A stretch of DNA of 12,149 nucleotides from Nitrososphaeria archaeon (GTDB lineage Archaea; Thermoproteota; Nitrososphaeria; JACIWG01), in contig JACIWG010000040.1 in assembly GCA_014361085.1 (NCBI GenBank), positions 1 to 12,149 on the forward strand, written 5' to 3'. The position numbers and the translations under genes are program-made. Below, in pieces: positions 6,358-12,149 of the stretch. Within the stretch, counting starts at the first letter, position 1. Every line of letters begins with the position of its first letter. The notes beneath the pieces were generated by a model. The model saw only the letters and a list, made by a program, of their open reading frames with translations, was not told the origin of the DNA and made no database searches.

Positions 6358-9300
6358 TTGTCTATTCAAGAAATTCAAAAGAATATTGGTGGAATAAAGT
6401 TTTCAGTCTTCTCACCACAAATTATTAGGGCATATAGTGTTGTAGAAATTACTGCTCCAGAAACGTATGACAGAGATGGTTTACCGGTTCCAGGCGGGTT
6501 GATGGATCCAAGGCTTGGAACATTAGAGCCTGGTCAAAAGTGTGCAACTTGCGGTAACACTTCAGCAAAGTGTCCAGGACACTTTGGACACATTGAGTTG
6601 GCTGAACCAATAATACATGTTGCATTTGTAGACGACATATACACCATACTACAGTGTACTTGTAGAGTCTGTCACAAGCTTATATTAAATGATGATGAAA
6701 TAAGCAAGTACAAGAAGATTCTGGAGGAAAGTAAATATATTACACCCGAAGTGTACGAAAATATTGCTAGAGAAATTAAGTCTAAGGCTAAAAAGGTTAG
6801 ACAGTGTCCACACTGTGGAAATGTAAAATACGAGATACAGCTTGTTAAGCCCACAACATTCTATGAAATAAGGGAGGAGGGTCCATCACGTCTTCTAGCA
6901 AGCTCGATAAGAGCCTGGCTTGAAGACATAAACGACAAGAACCTGATACTATTAGGCTACGACCTTGAAAAGATTAGGCCAGAATGGTTTGTACTACAGG
7001 TTCTACCTGTACCTCCTGTCACAGTAAGACCATCAATAATACTTGAAACAGGAATACGTTCTGAAGACGACTTAACACACAAGCTTGTGGACATTCTTAG
7101 AACAAACCAGAGGGTTAAAGAAAGTAAGGAGTCTGGTTCACCACCACTTATAGTCCAGGACCTTGTGGACCTAGTACAATATCATGTGACAACATACTTC
7201 GATAATGAGGTAAGTGGTATTCCTCAAGCCCACCACCGTTCAGGTCGTCCACTAAGAACCTTAAGCCAGAGGCTTAAGGGTAAGGAAGGTAGGTTTAGAG
7301 GTAATCTTTCAGGAAAACGTGTTGACTTTTCAAGTAGGACTGTAATATCTCCTGACCCGAACCTTGACATAAACGAAGTAGGTATCCCAATTGAGGTGGC
7401 GAAAAAGCTTACTATTCCCGAGAAGGTTACTGTATGGAATATTGAAAGGCTTAGGCAGCTTGTTATTAATGGAGAAAACTATCCTGGTGCAAACTACATT
7501 ATTAGACCAGATGGTGTGAAAATAAGATTAGATTATGTACAGGATAGGAAGGCTGTAGCAGCTGCTCTTGCTCCAGGATATATTGTGGAAAGGCATCTTG
7601 TTGACGGCGACATTGTACTATTCAATAGGCAGCCTTCACTTCATAGGATGTCGATTATGGCTCATCAGGCTAAAGTTTTACCAGGCAGAACATTCCGACT
7701 GCATCCTGCAGTATGTACACCATACAACGCTGACTTCGACGGAGATGAAATGAACCTTCATGTTCCACAGGGTGAGGAAGCTAGATGTGAGGCTGAGCTC
7801 CTTATGAGGGTGCAGGACCAGATTCTTTCACCAAGATACGGTGGCCCGATAATTGGAGCCATAAGAGACTTTCTTACTGGAGCATATCTTCTCACAAAAG
7901 ATGACACCTACCTGACAAAAGAAGAGTTCTTTAATCTCGCGAATATTGGTGGATACTTTGGTCCAATGCCTGAGCCTACTGTAAAGGAGCCTAAGGAACT
8001 TTATCATGGTAGACAGCTTTTCTCACTCTTCCTACCCAAGGGCTTTAACTATACTCTTAGGGCTAGCTGGCGTGGTAAGCATGTTGTAATAAAGGATGGA
8101 ATACTTGTTTCCGGAGTAATAGATAAGTCCTCTATAGGTGCTGAAAAGCCTGACAGTATACTTCATAGGATTGTAAAAGAATATGGTAGTGATGCTGCAA
8201 GAAACTTTTTGAACTCCATATTGAGGGTGATTAAAGCATATCTTACATCAAAAGGTTTCACTATAGGCTACGGTGACTTCTGGCTTCCACCTAGCGCTAG
8301 AAAGGCTGTTAATCAAGCGATAGCAGAAGCATATGAGCGTATAAAGGATCTTCAAAGACAGTATGAGGAAGGAACCTTGCCTCTGATGAGAGGCCTTTCT
8401 CCAGAAGAGGCTCTTGAACTGTATATTGTTAACGAACTTTCTAAAGCACGTGATAATGCTGGAAAGGTTGCTGAAAAATACTTGAGCGACGATAATAGTG
8501 CTGTGGTAATGGCTAGGACTGGTGCTAGAGGTTCACCTTTGAACATCGGCCACATGGCTGCAGCATTGGGTCAGCAGTCTATTCGTGGAAAGCGTATAAC
8601 TAGAGGTTTCGAGAATAGAACCTTATGCCACTTTAAACCAAATGACCCTAACCCTGACGCTAAAGGCTTTATTAAATCAAATTACAGAGACGGCCTAAAC
8701 CCACTTGAATTCTTCTTCCATGCAATGGGTGGAAGAGAAGGTCTTGTCGACACCGCTGTTAGAACACAGCAGAGCGGTTACATGCAGAGGCGTCTTGTTA
8801 ATGCTATGGAGCATCTGAGGGTTGAATACGATAGGACTGTCAGAGACCCTGAAGGTGCAATAATACAGTTCCTCTACGGTGAAGATGGTGTTGACCCATC
8901 TAAAAGTGACCATGGTAAGGCTGTCAACGTACGTAGGCTTATTGAAGCAGAACAGCTTATAGCAAAAGGTGCTCCTATTGAAGCAGAGGAGCTGGAAAAG
9001 CTTCTTTCAGAATACGTTCACCGCCTTAATCCAAAACTTATAGAGGAGTTGAAGGAAGCACTATCTAAGTCCGAACTTCCTAAAGAAAATGTGGAAAATG
9101 TGCTTAAAAGGACGGTTGAACTTTTTGAACAGGCACTAATAGAGCCAGGTGAAGCTGTAGGTGTTGTTGCAGCCCAGTCTATTGGTGAACCAAGTACCCA
9201 GATGACTTTAAGAACCTTCCACTTTGCAGGTGTAAAGGAAAGAGACATAACTTTGGGCCTTCCAAGGCTTATTGAGCTTGTTGACGCGAGAAGACAGCCT

Positions 9301-10140
9301 TCAACACCTACAATGGACATTTACCTTCTACCAGAGTTTGCTGAAGACTTGGACTTTGCTCGAAAAATAGCTGCTGAAATAAGGTTTTCGAAAATAGGTG
9401 ATGTGGTAAAGAGTAGTGAAATCGACCCAAGTGGGCAGATAACATTTGTTCTAGATAAAGAGGCTATGGAAGAGCTTGTTGTAACACCAGAATATGTTGC
9501 CTCACAGATTGAGACCGGTAAAAGGAAGCCTGAAATTGTAAACGAAGACACAATCATATTAATGGTTGAGGGAGCAGACCCTCTTTCTCTCCAAAGGATA
9601 AGGAACAAGATCTTGAACAGTAGATTAAAGGGTATTCCAGGCATAACTGAGGCAACTGTAGTTAAAGAGGGTTCTGAATGGGTTATACAGACTAAGGGTT
9701 CAAACCTTGCAAAAGTTTTGAAGATCGAAGGCGTTGATCCCACAAGAACAATAACAAACGACATATACGAAATATGGACTACACTTGGAATTGAGGCTGC
9801 AAGGGCTGCCCTTGTAAGGGAAATAAGTAAAACTATGGAGGAGCAGGGTCTAGAAGTGGACATTAGGCACATATATCTGGTGGCAGACCTTATGACTGTA
9901 ACCGGCGCATTAAAGCAGGTTGGACGGCATGGTGTTGTAGGAGGCAAGGCAAGTGTTCTAGCAAGAGCCGCCTTCGAAATAACTGTTCCAACATTGGCTG
10001 AAGCAGCTGTTAAAGGTGAAATAGAACAGTTGAAAGGTGTAACCGAAAGTGTTATAGTAGGCCTCCCCATTCCAGTTGGTACTGGAATGGTTGACCTATT
10101 CATAACACAGGGTGAGAATGTTGAACAAAAGTCAGATTGA
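6358..10140 (+). CDS. rpoA: RNA polymerase subunit A (Rpo1), fused A'-A''
   Basis: Largest RNA polymerase subunit, 1260 residues, carrying the catalytic centre. The N-terminal clamp has zinc sites at C62/C65/C72/H75 and C102/C105/C150/C153 (C100 is also close). RLKGKEGRFRGNLSGKRVDF (305-324) is the conserved cleft/switch region. NADFDGD (457-463) supplies the three Mg-binding aspartates D459, D461 and D463. The trigger loop lies around QMTLRTFHFAG (948-958), with H955 matching the nucleotide-contacting His of eukaryotic Rpb1. In most archaea the gene is cut between A' and A''; here the frame runs straight through the expected junction (about residues 865-895), and no separate A'' start is seen. 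The C-terminus carries the A'' ending GLPIPVGTGMVDLF. There is no RPB1-like heptad tail and no intein. TTG start chosen because of the perfect ribosome binding site. Confidence 0.98.
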   Translation: MSIQEIQKNIGGIKFSVFSPQIIRAYSVVEITAPETYDRDGLPVPGGLMDPRLGTLEPGQKCATCGNTSAKCPGHFGHIELAEPIIHVAFVDDIYTILQCTCRVCHKLILNDDEISKYKKILEESKYITPEVYENIAREIKSKAKKVRQCPHCGNVKYEIQLVKPTTFYEIREEGPSRLLASSIRAWLEDINDKNLILLGYDLEKIRPEWFVLQVLPVPPVTVRPSIILETGIRSEDDLTHKLVDILRTNQRVKESKESGSPPLIVQDLVDLVQYHVTTYFDNEVSGIPQAHHRSGRPLRTLSQRLKGKEGRFRGNLSGKRVDFSSRTVISPDPNLDINEVGIPIEVAKKLTIPEKVTVWNIERLRQLVINGENYPGANYIIRPDGVKIRLDYVQDRKAVAAALAPGYIVERHLVDGDIVLFNRQPSLHRMSIMAHQAKVLPGRTFRLHPAVCTPYNADFDGDEMNLHVPQGEEARCEAELLMRVQDQILSPRYGGPIIGAIRDFLTGAYLLTKDDTYLTKEEFFNLANIGGYFGPMPEPTVKEPKELYHGRQLFSLFLPKGFNYTLRASWRGKHVVIKDGILVSGVIDKSSIGAEKPDSILHRIVKEYGSDAARNFLNSILRVIKAYLTSKGFTIGYGDFWLPPSARKAVNQAIAEAYERIKDLQRQYEEGTLPLMRGLSPEEALELYIVNELSKARDNAGKVAEKYLSDDNSAVVMARTGARGSPLNIGHMAAALGQQSIRGKRITRGFENRTLCHFKPNDPNPDAKGFIKSNYRDGLNPLEFFFHAMGGREGLVDTAVRTQQSGYMQRRLVNAMEHLRVEYDRTVRDPEGAIIQFLYGEDGVDPSKSDHGKAVNVRRLIEAEQLIAKGAPIEAEELEKLLSEYVHRLNPKLIEELKEALSKSELPKENVENVLKRTVELFEQALIEPGEAVGVVAAQSIGEPSTQMTLRTFHFAGVKERDITLGLPRLIELVDARRQPSTPTMDIYLLPEFAEDLDFARKIAAEIRFSKIGDVVKSSEIDPSGQITFVLDKEAMEELVVTPEYVASQIETGKRKPEIVNEDTIILMVEGADPLSLQRIRNKILNSRLKGIPGITEATVVKEGSEWVIQTKGSNLAKVLKIEGVDPTRTITNDIYEIWTTLGIEAARAALVREISKTMEEQGLEVDIRHIYLVADLMTVTGALKQVGRHGVVGGKASVLARAAFEITVPTLAEAAVKGEIEQLKGVTESVIVGLPIPVGTGMVDLFITQGENVEQKSD

Positions 10141-10432
10141 AGGTTTCCTAAGTCAAGTTATTAAAAAGGGTAAAATAGTGTATGGTACAAACGAGGTTCT
10201 AGAGGAGCTTAGGGGTTCAAAGGCTGTAATAGTATCAAAATCCATTAAACCTAATATTAGACAGAAGCTTTACAGAGACTGTAAAAAGAACTCTATTCCA
10301 ATAATCGAATACGATGGCAGCTCAATCGAGCTTGGAAGGGCTTTGGGAAAAAATTTTAGGGTTTCAGTACTCTCAATAAAATCTACTGGAGGCTACGATT
10401 TAAAGGAAATTTTGCCTGAAGCTAAAAGTTGA
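10118..10432 (+). CDS. rpl30e: Ribosomal protein eL30 (L30e)
   Basis: A 104-residue protein of the L7Ae/L30e/S12e family, which binds kink-turn RNA; eL30 is part of the large ribosomal subunit. The signature GKIVYGTNE (18-26) is the family's RNA-contacting loop and helix start, followed by a KAVIVSKSIKP strand and a C-terminal LGRALGKNFRVSVLSI segment. Its place between rpoA and nusA is the standard archaeal order. The start lies inside rpoA. ATG 10118 is only 2 nt after a GGTGA motif (10111-10115), whereas TTG 10121 is 5 nt after it, and GTG 10112 overlaps it. TTG 10121 is a real alternative, given that rpoA also uses TTG. Confidence 0.93.
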   Translation: MLNKSQIEGFLSQVIKKGKIVYGTNEVLEELRGSKAVIVSKSIKPNIRQKLYRDCKKNSIPIIEYDGSSIELGRALGKNFRVSVLSIKSTGGYDLKEILPEAKS

Positions 10433-10437
10433 TTAGC

Positions 10438-10887
10438 ATGCCTGACAAGATAACGTGGTCAACACAGGAGCTTGAACTTCTTTCACTTTTTCAAAGAGTA
10501 AGTGGTGTCACTGCAAGAGACTGTGTAATAGACAATAAAATGAACCGTGTAATCTTCCTAGTCAACCCAAACGAAATAGGTCTCGCAATAGGACGCAAAG
10601 GCTCATGTGTGAGAGCGCTAGAAAATATTATAAAGAAGCCTGTCGAAATTGTAGCATACTCTGAAGATCCAGTCCAACTGATAAAAAATGTACTTAATCC
10701 AAAGTACATTAGTGAAGTACGTTTAAGCGAGAGGGCTGACGGTAGCAAGATAGCAATAGTAGTATTAGTCAGTCCAAGATTCCAAGGTGCGGTCGTAGGT
10801 TTGGGTGGAAAGCATGCTGAAAAAGCAAGGCTTCTAGTGAGAAGATACTTTGATATAGCTGACGTAAGAATAGTTGCCCAAACATAG
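10438..10887 (+). CDS. nusA: Archaeal NusA-like transcription factor, two KH domains
   Basis: A 149-residue RNA-binding protein made almost wholly of two KH domains, as in archaeal NusA. It lacks the N-terminal polymerase-binding domain and the S1 domain of bacterial NusA. KH1 contains GLAIGRKGSCVRALE (48-62) with the GRKG loop, and KH2 contains GAVVGLGGKHAEKARLL from about residue 117 with a GLGG loop. NPKYISEVRL links the two. The likely role is binding nascent RNA during elongation or termination. ATG 10438 is preferred: GTTGAT (10428-10433) precedes it by 4 nt and could pair with the 16S end as a degenerate GGTGAT. An in-frame TTG at 10429 would add three residues and overlap the rpl30e stop. 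Confidence 0.94.
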   Translation: MPDKITWSTQELELLSLFQRVSGVTARDCVIDNKMNRVIFLVNPNEIGLAIGRKGSCVRALENIIKKPVEIVAYSEDPVQLIKNVLNPKYISEVRLSERADGSKIAIVVLVSPRFQGAVVGLGGKHAEKARLLVRRYFDIADVRIVAQT

Positions 10888-10894
10888 GAAAGAA

Positions 10895-10910
10895 ACAGTT
10901 ATATAACTGT
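10895..10910 (+). promoter_or_regulatory. Perfect 16-bp palindrome with TATA core before rps12
   Basis: ACAGTTATATAACTGT is exactly self-complementary. Its centre, TTATATAA (10899-10906), fits an archaeal TATA box placed about 33 bp before the rps12 ATG, so transcription could begin near 10929 with a leader of about 7 nt. It may be an internal promoter, possibly controlled through the symmetric flanks. A palindrome around a TATA box can also arise by chance in AT-rich DNA. Confidence 0.45.
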
Positions 10911-10935
10911 AATAGTTCCGCCTTTTGCTGATAGC

Positions 10936-12149
10936 ATGGGTAAAAAATCACCTGTAGGCGAATTTGCAGCAAGAAGACTGATAGAAAAGAGGAAAAAGTT
11001 TAGATGGTCTAGTAAAAGGTATATTAAAAGGGCGCTAAGAATAAAAGAAAGATTTGACCCACTCGAAGGTGCACCTCAGGCGAGAGGTATTGTATTGGAA
11101 AAGGTTGGTGTAGAATCAAAGCAGCCTAACTCAGCCATACGCAAGTGTGTAGCGCCTGACACGAACATAATATTAGATGGTAGTGTACTACAGATAAAGG
11201 ATCTCTCTAATAAGTGGGAGAAAACTAAGATATTTTCATACAATTATCTAGATAAAAGGGTTGAACTAACATCTTTAACCGACTACTTTTCAATAAAAGA
11301 TTGGGAAGCCAGAATACATGGTGTCTATGAACTTATTACAGAAACTGGAAGAAGACTTGTTGGAAGTGGAGACCACCCGATTTACACAAATAGAGGCATA
11401 TTGGATTTAAAAAATGTTAGAGCAGGGGACAAGGTTATAGTTTTACCATGTGAGCTGCCGTATCTGGAAGAAAAAAATGATGTCATTTTATCAGAAGAAG
11501 ACATAGTGAACGCTACACCCAAACGGTGTAAGCGGGAAAAAATTTTGAGCACGCTTAAAGAAAGGGGTCTTATACCATTAACCTACGATAACCCCAACCT
11601 TTCAAAGATAGTGAGACTTGTCGGCCACCTTTTCGGCGACGGCTCACTAAGCTACTCTGTTTCAGGTTCAGGGTTTGGGGGAAAGGTTATCGTCTCAGGG
11701 AATGTTGGAGACTTGAATACTATAAAGTCTGATATCGAATCCCTAGGCTTCCACTGTTCCCCACTTTATGAAGGCTTCTCTGAAAGCACAGTGAGCAACG
11801 GCTCAAAGCTTCTTCTCATCCGAGGGCATTATCATGTGCTGCACTGCAGCTCTATAGCGTTTTTCACCTTCTTCAAAGCATTAGGTGTACCCGTGGGCAA
11901 AAAAAGTGACGTTGAATACACTGTCCCTGAATGGATATTGAATGCACCACTTTGGGTTAAAAGAGAATTTTTAGCTTCATTTTTTGGAAGCGGGCTTGAA
12001 TCGCCTAGGGTTAAGGGCTCCACCTTCTATCCACCAACATTTGCTGTAAGTAAAAGGGCTGACTTGCTCGATAATGGTTTAAAGTTTGTGGGCCAGTTAA
12101 GGGGATTGCTTAAGGAGTTCGGTGTAGAGGTTTCTATCGTTATAGTTGT
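10936..12149 (+). CDS. rps12: Ribosomal protein uS12 precursor with intein (partial)
   Basis: The frame is open from ATG 10936 to the window edge, 404 codons without a stop. Residues 1-70 are a typical archaeal uS12 N-terminal half: MGKKSPVGEFAARRL, KRKKFRWS, ERFDPLEGAPQARGIVLEKVGVE and then KQPNSAIRK (62-70). uS12 forms part of the decoding centre of the small subunit, and PNSAIRK is its most conserved loop. Archaeal uS12 is usually about 145 residues and continues with CVRVQLIKNG or similar. Here C71 instead begins CVAPDTNIILDGSVLQIKDL, an intein N-terminus. The rest of the protein, including the C-extein, must lie beyond the window. CTGAT (10928-10932) before the ATG is a weak ribosome binding site resembling that of nusA. 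Probable downstream neighbours, by archaeal convention, are rps7 and the elongation factor gene. Confidence 0.95.
   Translation, partial: MGKKSPVGEFAARRLIEKRKKFRWSSKRYIKRALRIKERFDPLEGAPQARGIVLEKVGVESKQPNSAIRKCVAPDTNIILDGSVLQIKDLSNKWEKTKIFSYNYLDKRVELTSLTDYFSIKDWEARIHGVYELITETGRRLVGSGDHPIYTNRGILDLKNVRAGDKVIVLPCELPYLEEKNDVILSEEDIVNATPKRCKREKILSTLKERGLIPLTYDNPNLSKIVRLVGHLFGDGSLSYSVSGSGFGGKVIVSGNVGDLNTIKSDIESLGFHCSPLYEGFSESTVSNGSKLLLIRGHYHVLHCSSIAFFTFFKALGVPVGKKSDVEYTVPEWILNAPLWVKREFLASFFGSGLESPRVKGSTFYPPTFAVSKRADLLDNGLKFVGQLRGLLKEFGVEVSIVIV
11146..12149 (+). mobile_element. Intein inserted in uS12 (C-terminal end off window)
   Basis: At least 334 residues of inserted protein start at C71. Splicing block A is C71 to about L90, with Cys1 as the likely nucleophile. 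Block B is GRRLVGSGDHPIYT (138-151), with H147 as the expected catalytic His and Ser in place of the more usual Thr three residues before it. LKNVRAGDKVIVLP (158-171) matches the end of the N-terminal splicing domain. The endonuclease domain follows from about residue 220. The C-terminal blocks, with the usual His-Asn before the junction, are not in the window, so splicing competence cannot be judged. The unspliced uS12 would be interrupted in its decoding loop, so I expect active splicing. The ordinary reading is a homing intein; a frame error is unlikely because both parts are in one uninterrupted frame and start exactly at a conserved motif. Confidence 0.92.
11600..12149 (+). other. LAGLIDADG (DOD) homing endonuclease domain of the intein
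   Basis: The first motif is LVGHLFGDG (228-236), with D235 as the expected metal ligand. It is followed by the typical stretch FFTFFKALGVPVGKKSD (309-325) and TVPEWIL (329-335). The second motif, REFLASFFGSGLES (343-356), aligns by length and context with REFL...FG..DG, but S352-G353-L354 stands where the acid and glycine belong. The nearest acid downstream is E355. Such endonucleases cut at intein-free alleles to spread the intein. With only one catalytic acid it may be inactive or nick one strand. The domain is cut by the window edge. Confidence 0.85.

Noticed and set aside
9321..10103. Long open frame (260 codons) antisense to the end of rpoA
   Set aside because: It lies wholly opposite highly conserved RpoA sequence, its protein is low-complexity Ser/Thr/Ile-rich with no recognisable motif, and no promoter or ribosome binding site supports it. 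It is a by-product of rpoA codon use.
2991..10140. Possible inteins in rpoB or rpoA
   Set aside because: Both proteins have normal lengths and continuous conserved motifs; the extra length of RpoA is explained by the A'' part.
11832..12023. Short - strand open frame inside the intein
   Set aside because: It is opposite recognisable DOD endonuclease motifs and has no independent support.

Overview
The window is archaeal chromosome carrying the conserved RNA polymerase / ribosomal protein cluster: rpoH - rpoB - rpoA - rpl30e - nusA - rps12, all on the + strand with overlapping or near-overlapping ends. This gene order, the archaeal RpoH (Rpo5), the two-KH archaeal NusA and the AGGAGGTGA-type ribosome binding sites show that it is an archaeon. 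RpoB is a single chain. RpoA is also a single 1260-residue chain in which the usual A' and A'' halves are joined. As I recall the literature, most Euryarchaeota and Crenarchaeota split RpoA, while Thaumarchaeota, Aigarchaeota, Korarchaeota and some Asgard lineages do not. I therefore infer a deep TACK-type archaeon near Thaumarchaeota/Aigarchaeota, but I cannot name the species.

Layout: 1-156 has no gene but holds a perfect 12-bp inverted repeat (33-62) beside a possible leftward promoter. On the - strand, 157-1611 encodes a multi-pass transporter related to the NRAMP family with altered metal-site motifs. The AT-rich gap 1612-1781 separates it from a divergent gene of unknown function (1782-2573). 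A promoter and short leader (about 2640-2724) start the polymerase operon. rpoH, rpoB and rpoA follow; rpl30e overlaps the end of rpoA, and nusA starts just after rpl30e. A 48-bp gap with a perfect 16-bp palindrome containing a TATA-like core precedes rps12.

The most unusual feature is at the right edge. rps12 starts normally, but after residue 70, inside the nearly universal PNSAIRK decoding-centre loop of uS12, the frame continues into an intein. It has a Cys1 splice junction, a block-B-like His motif and a LAGLIDADG endonuclease domain. The intein is cut off by the window end, so the C-terminal splice junction and the C-extein are not visible. The second LAGLIDADG motif appears to lack its catalytic acid. 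An intein here would make active uS12, and so possibly ribosome assembly, depend on protein splicing.

Functionally, the cluster supplies the polymerase catalytic core (RpoA, RpoB) and assembly/jaw subunit (RpoH), an RNA-binding NusA homologue, and two ribosomal proteins. It would thus couple production of the transcription and translation machinery.
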